Below, one piece after another: positions 29,066-37,001 of a DNA stretch of 64,000 nucleotides (positions within the stretch are counted from its first letter, which is position 1; each line of letters begins with the position of its first letter). The position numbers and the translations under genes are program-made. The stretch lies in the NCBI GenBank assembly GCA_016125375.1, contig WGLU01000002.1, positions 1 to 64,000 on the forward strand, read 5' to 3'. Under the pieces are notes generated by a model. It ran no database searches. It saw only the letters and a list, made by a program, of their open reading frames with translations, and was not told the origin of the DNA. This DNA is from Pseudomonadota bacterium (GTDB lineage: Bacteria > Pseudomonadota > Alphaproteobacteria > UBA1280 > RI-95).

Positions 29066-29673
29066 CAGGCGGTGTCCTTCATCTGTTTGGTCTTGCGCTG
29101 CCAGTCACGCCGGAAAGTCTGTAAAAACTTGAGCTCCAACGCGGCGAGCGTGGCCGCAGGCACATCCCCTGCCGCAAAGGCTTGGGTCAGGCGCTTCTGG
29201 CAGTATTCCACGCGTGTTGTAACCTCCTGCCCCATACTTTGCAAGGCTTGGGGCGTGGTGGCGTCTTCCAGCGCCTCGTGCAGTTCAAAACTGGTTGCCA
29301 TAAGCGCGGGCGGCGTACTGCCCTGCCCCGCCTCGTCGAAGGCATTTACCCCCTGGGCGCGCAGCAGATAGATGGCGCGATTGAGGTCGTCTTTTAAGGT
29401 GGCGTAGGCAGCATTCAAAGTGGCGGTATGTTGCAGGGCCAGCATCAGTGCTTTGGGGCTTTTGGCGGCAAAGCGGTCGGGGTGCAACTGGCGCGACAGT
29501 GCAAAATATGTTTTTTCCAGAGCCTGCTTATCCAGCGCGTAGGACTGGGACAGACCAAACACAACAAAGGGGTTATCGCTCAGGTGGGCGCTCGGGGCCC
29601 CGCAGGTATCGCAAAAAAGCGCCCCTGATGTCAGGGGGCCTTGGCAAGACCAGCATGTTGTGACACCCGACAT
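29065..29673 (-). CDS. hscB: J-domain co-chaperone HscB
   Basis: HscB brings IscU to HscA and stimulates its ATPase. An N-terminal zinc-binding segment with two CxxC pairs (CWSCQG and FCDTC, within residues 7-22) is present, as in mitochondrial-type and many alphaproteobacterial HscB proteins. The J domain contains HPDRF, and the C-terminal helical domain binds IscU. GAGG precedes ATG 29673. About 300 bases separate it from iscA, unusual inside an ISC operon. Confidence 0.93.
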   Translation of the reverse strand: MSGVTTCWSCQGPLTSGALFCDTCGAPSAHLSDNPFVVFGLSQSYALDKQALEKTYFALSRQLHPDRFAAKSPKALMLALQHTATLNAAYATLKDDLNRAIYLLRAQGVNAFDEAGQGSTPPALMATSFELHEALEDATTPQALQSMGQEVTTRVEYCQKRLTQAFAAGDVPAATLAALELKFLQTFRRDWQRKTKQMKDTA

Positions 29674-29692
29674 GGCTTTCCTCTAGTCTTTA

Positions 29693-29722
29693 TTCTGGAT
29701 TCCCGCCTGCGCGGGAATGACC
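29693..29722. repeat. REP-like palindrome
   Basis: ATTCCCGC (29699-29706) and GCGGGAAT (29711-29718) around CTGC, within the widespread GGATTCCCGCCTGCGCGGGAATGA type of extragenic palindrome. One copy was noticed in this window. It lies between hscB and iscA. Confidence 0.6.
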
Positions 29723-29855
29723 GTTTTATGAAGCATCCATGCCTTATCTACAAGGCGCAGAGCAGTCGTCACATCCCGACGTTTAGCACGCCGCAATTCA
29801 GGATGGATTTTTGTTTTTTCGCCGACTCACGCTAGTCATGTTTAAAGGCGTAGAG

Positions 29856-29958
29856 CAACCGGATGAGATGTTTATTTGTTAACGCTCGTGGCGCGCAGCG
29901 TACTTGTGGGTACGTGAGCACCGCGAAAGGCGGGAACAAACAAACAGGTCGCCGGTTG
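29856..29958. repeat. Long imperfect inverted repeat between hscB and iscA
   Basis: CAACCGG (29856-29862) pairs with CCGGTTG at the far end (29952-29958), TGTTT-A/G-TTTGTT pairs with AACAAACAAACA, and CGTAC pairs with GTACG near the loop. The whole gap of about 300 bases holds this, the palindrome at 29693-29722, and no gene I can support. Confidence 0.5.
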
Positions 29959-29971
29959 AGCAAGCCTCAGC

Positions 29972-30307
29972 CTAGACGGTGAAGGATTCCCCGCAGCCGC
30001 ACTCCCCCTTCTTATTGGGGTTGTTGAAGACGAACCCGCTCTTGAGCTGCTCGACCTTATAATCCATCTCGGTGCCCAGGAGGTACAGCACCGATTTGGC
30101 ATCCACAATCACCTTCACGCCGTGCGCTTGCACAACTTCATCGCCGGTATCGGGGGCATCCGCAAACTCCAGCTTGTAGGCAAGGCCGGAGCAGCCCGCG
30201 GTTTTAACACCCACACGGATAAAGGCATCCGGCGTGCCGCGGTCGGCAAGCAGTTCCTTCACGCGCTCAGCGGCGGCGGAAGTGAGGCCGATAACGTTAC
30301 CGCTCAT
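29972..30307 (-). CDS. iscA: A-type Fe-S carrier IscA
   Basis: IscA carries clusters from IscU to [4Fe-4S] targets. The three conserved cysteines are C39 (TAGCSG) and C103/C105 (ECGCGES). At 111 residues the length is normal. ATG 30307 was chosen over the GTG one codon earlier; AGGGGAG and AGGG lie upstream. It follows iscU by 14 bases. Confidence 0.95.
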   Translation of the reverse strand: MSGNVIGLTSAAAERVKELLADRGTPDAFIRVGVKTAGCSGLAYKLEFADAPDTGDEVVQAHGVKVIVDAKSVLYLLGTEMDYKVEQLKSGFVFNNPNKKGECGCGESFTV

Positions 30308-30321
30308 CACCCTGACTCCCC

Positions 30322-30717
30322 TTAGGCGCTCGCCTTGAGGCCTTTTTTGGCCTGATAGTCGGCAATTGCCGCGCGGATGGCATCTTCTGCCAGCACCGAG
30401 CAGTGGATTTTAACCGGTGGCAGTGCCAGCTCGGCAGCAATATCGCTGTTTTTGATGGTAGTGGCTTCGTCCAGCGTGCGGCCCTTAAGCAGCTCGGTCG
30501 CCAGCGAGGAGCTGGCAATGGCGCTGCCGCAACCGAAAGTCTTGAACTTGGCGTCTTCAATCACGCCGTCATCGTTGACCTTGATTTGCAGCTTCATCAC
30601 GTCGCCGCAGGCAGGTGCGCCAACCAGACCCGTACCGACGGTCGGGTCATTCTTGTCGAGTGCGCCCACGTTACGCGGGTTTTCGTAATGGTCGATGACT
30701 TTAGTCGAGTATGCCAT
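30322..30717 (-). CDS. iscU: Fe-S scaffold IscU
   Basis: IscU is the scaffold on which new clusters are built. The three cluster cysteines C37, C63 and C106 and the regulatory D39 are all present, and LPPVK (99-103) is the HscA recognition motif. At 131 residues it is close to the usual 128. It follows iscS by 46 bases. It is the canonical housekeeping type, without the NifU C-terminal domain. Confidence 0.97.
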   Translation of the reverse strand: MAYSTKVIDHYENPRNVGALDKNDPTVGTGLVGAPACGDVMKLQIKVNDDGVIEDAKFKTFGCGSAIASSSLATELLKGRTLDEATTIKNSDIAAELALPPVKIHCSVLAEDAIRAAIADYQAKKGLKASA

Positions 30718-30763
30718 TTTACGTTTCCTCCTAGCCTACATATAAGCGTTGCGGGTGCCTGTT

Positions 30764-31975
30764 TTAATGGGCGGCCCATTTAACGGATTTAAGGTCTACG
30801 CCCTCTTGCACCATTTCCCACAGGGGGCTCATCTCGCGGAGCTTTTGCACCTTATCTGCCAGCAGATTGACGGCAAAGTCCACATCTTCCTTCGTTGTAA
30901 AGCGCCCCAGCCCAAAACGGATGGACGAGTGTGCCAACTCATCTTCCACGCCCAGCGCGCGCAGCACGTAGGACGGCTCCAACGATGCCGACGTACAAGC
31001 CGAACCGCTGCTGACCGCCAGTTCCTTAATCGCCATCATCAACGACTCCCCTTCAACGTACGAGAAGGACAGGTTCAGGTTGCCGGCAAGGCGCTGCTCG
31101 CGGTCGCCGTTCAGGATGATGGCAGGCAAACGCTTTGTAATCTCTTCGTACATGTATTCGCGCAGCTTGAGCAGGCGGGTATGCTCCTCAGCCATCTCTG
31201 CCTGTGCGATTTCAGCCGCTTTGCCGAAGCCGGCAATCAACGCCAGCGGGAGTGTACCGCTGCGCATGCCTCGCTCCTGCCCGCCACCGTTAATCAGTGC
31301 ATTCAGACGCACGCGGGGCTTGCGGCGCACGTACAGGGCGCCAATGCCCTGCGGGCCGTATACTTTGTGGCCGGAGATGGACAGCAGGTCGATGTTCATG
31401 GCGTCCACATCCAGCGGAATCTTCCCGAAAGCCTGGGCAGCATCGGTATGGAACTTGATGCCTTTTTCGCGGCAGATGGCACCGATCTCGGCAATGGGCT
31501 GCAGGACGCCAATCTCGTTATTCGCAGCCATGACGGACACTAGGATAGTTTTGTCGGTGATGGCGCTTTTGAATTTCTCCATATCCAGCAGGCCGTTTGC
31601 CTCGACCGGCAAGTAGGTCACGTCAAAACCTTCCTGCTCGAGGTGGCGGCAGGTATCCAGCACGCATTTATGCTCGGTCTGCACGGTAATGATGTGGTTG
31701 CCCTGATCCTTGTAGAAGGAGGCAATGCCCTTGATGGCCGTGTTATTGGACTCTGTAGCCCCAGATGTGAACACAATCTCCTTAGGGTCGGCGCCAATAA
31801 CGGCAGCAACTTTGGCGCGGGCGGCTTCTACCTCAGCCTCGGCGTTCCAGCCGTAGACGTGGGAGCGCGAATGCGGGTTACCGAACTTTTCGTAGAAAAA
31901 CGGCACCATATAGTCGACCACGCGGGGGTCGGTTGGCGTTGTTGCCTGATAATCCAGATACACCGGCTTTTTCAT
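30764..31975 (-). CDS. iscS: Cysteine desulfurase IscS
   Basis: IscS is a PLP enzyme that takes sulfur from L-cysteine and gives it to IscU, MnmA and others. It has the PLP lysine in [12 protein letters not shown] and the catalytic persulfide cysteine in [16 protein letters not shown]. It starts [19 protein letters not shown], typical of the housekeeping group, and at 403 residues is full length. It lies three bases after a second desulfurase gene. Confidence 0.96.
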   Translation of the reverse strand: MKKPVYLDYQATTPTDPRVVDYMVPFFYEKFGNPHSRSHVYGWNAEAEVEAARAKVAAVIGADPKEIVFTSGATESNNTAIKGIASFYKDQGNHIITVQTEHKCVLDTCRHLEQEGFDVTYLPVEANGLLDMEKFKSAITDKTILVSVMAANNEIGVLQPIAEIGAICREKGIKFHTDAAQAFGKIPLDVDAMNIDLLSISGHKVYGPQGIGALYVRRKPRVRLNALINGGGQERGMRSGTLPLALIAGFGKAAEIAQAEMAEEHTRLLKLREYMYEEITKRLPAIILNGDREQRLAGNLNLSFSYVEGESLMMAIKELAVSSGSACTSASLEPSYVLRALGVEDELAHSSIRFGLGRFTTKEDVDFAVNLLADKVQKLREMSPLWEMVQEGVDLKSVKWAAH

Positions 31976-31978
31976 CGG

Positions 31979-33121
31979 TCAGTTCCTTGTATTTTCTTTA
32001 TTCAGACGGTGCCAGACTTTGGTAAAAGCCTGCACAAATGTATCAGCGTCCGCCTCGGTATTATTCCAGCCCCATGAGACACGGAGCGAGCACTTTGCCA
32101 CCTCTTCAGGGTAGCCTTGCGCCATCAGCACGTGGGAGGGAGTGACCCGCCCGCTGGAGCAGGCCGAGCCACTGCTGACGGCTACCCCTTCCATATCCAT
32201 CGCCATCACGGCGCTGTCACCCGCAATACCGGGCAGGATAAAGCAGCTTACATGGCCAGCGCGTTCGGCACCTTCGGCCACAATTTCAATTTCGTTCGAG
32301 AGGCGTTTGACGGCGCCCTCCACCGTATCGCGCAGGCGCTTCAGGCGCGGCATATCGGCAAGGCTTTCTGCGGCCAGCTCGGCTGCAAGGCCAGCGCCAC
32401 CGATGGCCAGCGTATTTTCGGTACCGCCGCGGCGGCCACGTTCCTGCCCGCCACCGTGGATAAAGGCCGGAATGTTCACTCCGGCGCGGAAAATCAGCGC
32501 GCCAACGCCCTTAGGGCCACCTAGCTTGTGGAAGGACACGCTCACCATGTCAGCTCCCCAGTCGGCCAGCCGTGTAGGGATTTTACCCGGTGCCTGTACA
32601 GCATCTACATGGTAGAGCACGCCGGCAGCGCGGCAGGCGGCTGCAATGTCGGCCACGGGTTGCAGGAGTCCGGTTTCGTTATTCACGGCCATCACGCTGA
32701 CCAGCGCAACGTCGCCTTCGGCCAGCAGGGCCCTCAGGTGAGTCAGGTCAATCAGGCCGTTTCTATCCACCTTCAAAGCGCTCACACGGCCACCATTCTG
32801 GGTGGCGGCTGTTGCGGCGTGGAGCACGGCATGGTGCTCGGTCGGGCTGGTGACGATGCGCTTGTGCGCGCTGGCGGCCAGTGCACCGAAAATCGCCATA
32901 TTGTTGGATTCCGTACCGCCGCTGGTGAACACCACCTGCTCAGGGCGGACATCAAAAAGTTGGGCGACCTGACGGCGTGCGCCATCCACCACCATACGCG
33001 CATCCTGCCCAAAGCTGTGGGTAGACGAGGCATTGCCCCCTACTTCCAGCAGGTCGGTCATACGCGCTTTCACCGCCGGTTTTAAGGGCGATGTGGCGTT
33101 ATGGTCAGCATACAGTGGCAT
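31979..33121 (-). CDS. Second cysteine desulfurase (NifS/IscS-like)
   Basis: A paralogous class I desulfurase, 380 residues. The PLP lysine lies in SFHKLGGPKG and the active cysteine in SGSACSSGRVTPSHVL. Sequence around both sites is clearly different from IscS next door, so this is not a recent copy. ATG 33121 was preferred over a TTG two codons earlier; the gene overlaps iscR by 17 bases. Tandem desulfurases of this kind occur in several alphaproteobacterial ISC operons; its special partner is unknown. Confidence 0.9.
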   Translation of the reverse strand: MPLYADHNATSPLKPAVKARMTDLLEVGGNASSTHSFGQDARMVVDGARRQVAQLFDVRPEQVVFTSGGTESNNMAIFGALAASAHKRIVTSPTEHHAVLHAATAATQNGGRVSALKVDRNGLIDLTHLRALLAEGDVALVSVMAVNNETGLLQPVADIAAACRAAGVLYHVDAVQAPGKIPTRLADWGADMVSVSFHKLGGPKGVGALIFRAGVNIPAFIHGGGQERGRRGGTENTLAIGGAGLAAELAAESLADMPRLKRLRDTVEGAVKRLSNEIEIVAEGAERAGHVSCFILPGIAGDSAVMAMDMEGVAVSSGSACSSGRVTPSHVLMAQGYPEEVAKCSLRVSWGWNNTEADADTFVQAFTKVWHRLNKENTRN

Positions 33122-33632
33122 CGGCAATACGCACCCGGGTCACAACTTCACGGTTGGGTTCGCACAACAGCACGGGAATAGAATCCTTAATATCCCCTTC
33201 CAGAACCATGTGCAGGTTCACGTTCTTCATGAACAGCTCGATGTGGTTGCCCAAAGCCACCCACAGGTCATGGCCGTTACACTGCTTACCGCTGACGCAG
33301 CCTTTTTCGGCTTTACGGCCCATTTCGGATACGCCACAGCGGGTCACACCCATTGGCTCGTTCACGGCATGGATAATATCATTCAACCAGGTATTATTCG
33401 GGGATTTGGCCAGAATATAGCCGCCACCGGGACCACGGACACTCTTGACCAGACCATTTTTGCGCAGGCGTGCGAACAGCTGTTCCAGATAGGACAACGA
33501 AATGGACTGACGGTCGGCAATTTGTGCCAATGTAACAGGAATTGTACGGCGGGTATCCCCATTAGGGTGCTGCATTTCTGCCAGGTCCAGCATGGCCATT
33601 ACAGCGTAGCGTCCACGAGTGGATAGGTGCAT
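33105..33632 (-). CDS. iscR: Fe-S responsive repressor IscR
   Basis: IscR is an Rrf2-family regulator that represses the isc operon when it holds a [2Fe-2S] cluster. It has a winged helix (MHLSTRGRYAVMAML to GPGGGYIL) and cluster ligands C99, C112, C118 and H121. The C-x5-C-x2-H part is standard, but C99 and C112 are separated by 12 residues instead of the five in E. coli. AAGGAGG precedes the ATG. It is the first gene of the operon. Confidence 0.94.
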   Translation of the reverse strand: MHLSTRGRYAVMAMLDLAEMQHPNGDTRRTIPVTLAQIADRQSISLSYLEQLFARLRKNGLVKSVRGPGGGYILAKSPNNTWLNDIIHAVNEPMGVTRCGVSEMGRKAEKGCVSGKQCNGHDLWVALGNHIELFMKNVNLHMVLEGDIKDSIPVLLCEPNREVVTRVRIADATVC

Positions 33633-33676
33633 GGGGGATCCTCCTTGGTTAATTCCGGTTGTCTGGGAACTACGTT

Positions 33677-33716
33677 CGGTACCGGGTTAATATAGTCCTG
33701 CCAGACAGCATGTCAA
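33677..33716 (-). promoter_or_regulatory. iscR promoter with possible operator
   Basis: Minus strand TTGACA (33716-33711), 16-base spacer, TATATT (33694-33689): a strong sigma70-type promoter. CGGTACCG (33677-33684), a palindrome, lies just downstream at the expected transcription start and may be part of an IscR or other repressor site. Confidence 0.65.
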
Positions 33717-33917
33717 TGTAAATACCAGAGCATTTTAGTCGGATATTTTTGTACCAATAACCAAGCTGTGTAGTCAAGTATTTTGGTCGCAAAAATTGAC
33801 TTCATAGTTAAAATTACAAAAATCCCATGAAAACATGACCTTAACGGAAATGCTTGAATTATGCCTCTGTCCTGTTGTAGGTTACGCCTGAATGTAAACA
33901 GGTGGACGGAGACTCCC

Positions 33918-34574
33918 ATGCCCGACGTAACCTTTAACGGCCCTGCCGGACGGATTGAAGGTAAGTATTACCAAGCCAAGGTGCCCACAGCGCCTATCGC
34001 ACTGGTGATGCACCCGCACCCCCAGCATGGCGGCACCATGAACAACAAGGTAGCCTATCGGCTGTACGAATCGTTCGCACGGTGCGGTTTCTCCGTTTTG
34101 CGCTTCAACTTCCGCGGCGTTGGTAACAGCGAGGGCGAGTACGATAATGGCGTTGGTGAACTGTCCGATGCCGCGGCCGCACTGGACTGGCTGCACAACC
34201 ATAACCCCCATGCCGAGAGCATCTGGATCAGCGGTTTCTCCTTCGGGGCGTGGATTACCATGCAATTGCTGATGCGCCGCCCTGATGTGAGCCGTTTTGT
34301 TGCCGTAGCTCCCCCGGCGGGTAAATACGATTTTTCGTTCTTCTCACCATGTCCGGCCAGCGGTCTGGTTATCTCTGCCGAGAATGACGATCTGGCACCT
34401 GCAGAAGATATTGAGAAAATGCTCAAAAAGACGGCCCGCCAGAAGGATGTTAAAATCCACTACAGCAAAGTCGCGGACGCCGACCACTTTTTCACCGAGC
34501 AGCAGACAGAGCTGGGCAAACTGATTTGCCAGTACGCCACCAGCCAGATGCAGTTTAGCGAAAAAGCATCCTGA
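33918..34574 (+). CDS. Alpha/beta hydrolase, 218 aa
   Basis: A serine hydrolase of unknown substrate. The nucleophile is S108 in GFSFG; the oxyanion region HPHPQHGGTMNNKV (32-45) is typical of a widely conserved bacterial group annotated as alpha/beta hydrolase or carboxymethylenebutenolidase-like. The C-terminal DADHFF holds the likely catalytic His. ATG 33918 has GGAG upstream. It is transcribed away from iscR and ends at a bidirectional terminator. The 285-base gap before it holds the iscR promoter and no other gene I can see. Confidence 0.9.
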   Translation: MPDVTFNGPAGRIEGKYYQAKVPTAPIALVMHPHPQHGGTMNNKVAYRLYESFARCGFSVLRFNFRGVGNSEGEYDNGVGELSDAAAALDWLHNHNPHAESIWISGFSFGAWITMQLLMRRPDVSRFVAVAPPAGKYDFSFFSPCPASGLVISAENDDLAPAEDIEKMLKKTARQKDVKIHYSKVADADHFFTEQQTELGKLICQYATSQMQFSEKAS

Positions 34575-34585
34575 CCACCCAACAA

Positions 34586-34613
34586 AAAACCCCCGCCGCA
34601 AGCGGGGGTTTTG
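34586..34613. terminator. Bidirectional terminator
   Basis: AACCCCCGC pairs with GCGGGGGTT between the hydrolase gene and the convergent membrane protein gene, with A and T runs on both sides. Confidence 0.88.
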
Positions 34614-34622
34614 TTATGTCGG

Positions 34623-35744
34623 TTAGTCCTTGGCAAGTGTTTTTGCCGGAGCGGCCTCTGTGTCGTACAGCTTGGCGATAAAGTCGTAATCGCTGTCCTT
34701 CACGCGGCCACGGAACAGCATCCAGCCATTACCTTCCTTACACATCAGGAACGTACCCTTGGCATCGCTCTTGGCGCCTTCGTAGCGCAGGTCGCGCATC
34801 TGTGCGCACGGCAGACCTTTATATGTTTCCAGCCCCTGATACACCGCAAAACGGGCAAACCAGCCGTAGGCCGAGTGCTCGAACACCTGCCAGCCATCCG
34901 CCACAAAAGCAGGTTTATCACGGCCAAAACGGTTGTAAATCCGCCACCAGGCCTTGTCGACAGGCTTATAAAGCGCAGCGATACGCCCGGCACGGCTGGT
35001 ATCGTCACGCACTTCCCGCTCCTCTTTCAGGAACAGGTGCACCAGTGTGTCGTACAGGCGGTCATCCTGCGTTTCTACAATAATACGCCAGTGCAAGGGG
35101 GACAGCGGCTGCGGCAACGTATGCACGGCCTTAATGTCCAGATGCCGCACCTGCGCATAGGTTTTGGCAATATCCGCCGCTTTAAATTGGAATGTCAGCA
35201 ACACCAGTGCATAGACCAGCAATACGCCGAGCGTAATGCGCGCAATATCGCGGACGAATGCCCGGAAAGTCAGCCCGACGACGACCCCCAGCACACACAG
35301 CCCCAGCATCACATAGTCGAACATAAAGATAAGACTGCCCGTCACCCGCACACGCCAGACCGGTGCAAACGGCATCACGCCAACAGCTGTCAACATAGAG
35401 AACAGCAGTACCACGACCAAACCGCACAAAACAGGCAGGTAAAATTGCTGCCAACTGTGACGGCCCTCATCCTCCGGACGTCCGCCGCGGGCCAGGCGCT
35501 GGAAAATAAATGCCATCAGCAACGCATAAACCGGTGCCAGTAGCAGCGACCAGCTTTCCGCATAGTGGTGTGCCAACCCAAACTGGATGGTCAACAGCTG
35601 GAAGACGATATCAAGGTGCGGGAAAAGGCCGCCAGCTACGCCGGCAGCAACACGCCAGCCGCAGCCCAGCGAGTCCGGACCGTTGTGGCGTCTGCACGAC
35701 CACGCGCCAATAATGCCCAACAGGGCGGTAATCAAGCTATGCAT
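34623..35744 (-). CDS. YdjM/DUF457-like membrane-bound hydrolase
   Basis: Predicted membrane protein of the metal-dependent hydrolase family that includes YdjM. The first 180 residues have about five membrane helices and the family motif GGLFPHLDIVF with conserved His and Asp. Residues 190-373 form a soluble domain of unknown role, longer than in YdjM. Its start overlaps the anmK stop (TAATG), so the two are coupled. True enzymatic activity in this family is not well established. Confidence 0.75.
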   Translation of the reverse strand: MHSLITALLGIIGAWSCRRHNGPDSLGCGWRVAAGVAGGLFPHLDIVFQLLTIQFGLAHHYAESWSLLLAPVYALLMAFIFQRLARGGRPEDEGRHSWQQFYLPVLCGLVVVLLFSMLTAVGVMPFAPVWRVRVTGSLIFMFDYVMLGLCVLGVVVGLTFRAFVRDIARITLGVLLVYALVLLTFQFKAADIAKTYAQVRHLDIKAVHTLPQPLSPLHWRIIVETQDDRLYDTLVHLFLKEEREVRDDTSRAGRIAALYKPVDKAWWRIYNRFGRDKPAFVADGWQVFEHSAYGWFARFAVYQGLETYKGLPCAQMRDLRYEGAKSDAKGTFLMCKEGNGWMLFRGRVKDSDYDFIAKLYDTEAAPAKTLAKD

Positions 35745-36835
35745 TATACGGTCAGGACTCCACCGCAGGTTTCGGTTTTAGCACCGGTTGTTTCGGGCCG
35801 GCTGAACGGCAGCCCGCGCAAACGGCGAACCCCCAGCCAGGCAAAGCACTCAGCTTCCAGCGAATCGGCACGCTGGCCCACGGCGTCGATTTTCTCTACG
35901 CGGGCAAAACGTTCCTGCAATTCGCGCATGATAACGGGGTGGTGTGCCCCGCCGCCTGTTACCCAGACCGTTTTAGGCACTAAGGGCAGGTTCTTGGCGG
36001 CCACTTTTACAGCTTCTGCGGTAATGGCGCACAGGGTAGCGGCACCATCGGCGGCAGAAAGGTTGGTCACGTCCACTTTGTTAAAGTCATAACGGTCTGC
36101 GGATTTGGGCAGCAGTTGGCTGAAGAACGGCACTTCTTCCATGCAGCGGGCGACCACGCTTTTATTCACACGTCCCTGCAAGGCGACTTCACCATCCTTG
36201 TCGTACGGACGGCCGGTATGTTTTTCCACCCAGCGGTCAAGCAGACCGCAACCAGGGCCCACATCGCCGGCAATAATCGCTTCGCCACCCCCCAGCCAGG
36301 TTACATTCGCAACGCCGCCGAGGTTCAAAATCATGCAGGGTTTTTCCTGCCCGCGCATCAGCGCCTGATGGAATAACGGCACCAGCGGTGCCCCTTGCCC
36401 GCCTTCAGCCATATCCCGGCGGCGGAAGTCGCTCACGACCGGTATTTTTGTCCGCGCGGCAAGCAGGGATGGGTTGCCCATCTGCCAGGTCAGCCCTTCG
36501 TCGGGCAGGTGGCGGATGGTCTGACCGTGGAAACCGATAACATCCACATCCTCAGGCGATTGACCGCACGCAGCGAGCAGCTGCTCAACAGCGGACACAT
36601 GGTGCTCAGTCAGTTTCTGCTCCAAACGAAGGACATTGTTGAGCGGAATATCCAGCCGGGCAGCGGCTGAAAGCTCGCGCCGCATCTCGGCATCATAGGC
36701 GTGGTAGGCAGCACCCATAAAGCGGATGATATCCTCGCCATCTGTCTCTATCAGGGCGGCGTCAATACCGTCGAGCGAGGTGCCGCTCATCAGTCCGATA
36801 GCCCAATAGGTTGTTTTTGATACGCTCAAATTCAT
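35744..36835 (-). CDS. anmK: Anhydro-N-acetylmuramic acid kinase
   Basis: AnmK opens and phosphorylates 1,6-anhydro-MurNAc to MurNAc-6-phosphate during peptidoglycan recycling. The N-terminal GLMSGTSLDGIDAAL, VIGFHGQTIRHLP and DVGPGCGLLDRW motifs are all present. ATG 36835 gives 363 residues, normal for the family; a longer frame overlapping the tyrS region is a shadow. No Shine-Dalgarno is present and the promoter puts the transcription start at the ATG. Confidence 0.95.
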   Translation of the reverse strand: MNLSVSKTTYWAIGLMSGTSLDGIDAALIETDGEDIIRFMGAAYHAYDAEMRRELSAAARLDIPLNNVLRLEQKLTEHHVSAVEQLLAACGQSPEDVDVIGFHGQTIRHLPDEGLTWQMGNPSLLAARTKIPVVSDFRRRDMAEGGQGAPLVPLFHQALMRGQEKPCMILNLGGVANVTWLGGGEAIIAGDVGPGCGLLDRWVEKHTGRPYDKDGEVALQGRVNKSVVARCMEEVPFFSQLLPKSADRYDFNKVDVTNLSAADGAATLCAITAEAVKVAAKNLPLVPKTVWVTGGGAHHPVIMRELQERFARVEKIDAVGQRADSLEAECFAWLGVRRLRGLPFSRPETTGAKTETCGGVLTV

Positions 36836-36841
36836 GGGCAC

Positions 36842-36870
36842 ACTATATATCTGCGCCCTTAAGGTGTAAA
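36842..36870 (-). promoter_or_regulatory. anmK promoter, probably leaderless mRNA
   Basis: Minus strand TTTACA (36870-36865), exact 17-base spacer, TATAGT (36847-36842). The -10 box ends seven bases before the anmK ATG, so the mRNA would begin at or near the start codon. Confidence 0.6.
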
Positions 36871-37001
36871 GCGCCACACAACCCCTTGACGCAACGCAGC
36901 CGCCCGACCACATATCACGCTCGTAAGCAACGCACCTTGGTTTTCTTTTCCAAGCGCGGTACAATGCCGCTCTCCCAACGTGATAGACGACAGGAATAAC
37001 C

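Noticed and set aside
29641-29835. Small plus-strand frame containing ILDSRLRGNDR
   Set aside because: This peptide is the typical translation of the GGATTCCCGC-type extragenic palindrome and not a gene.
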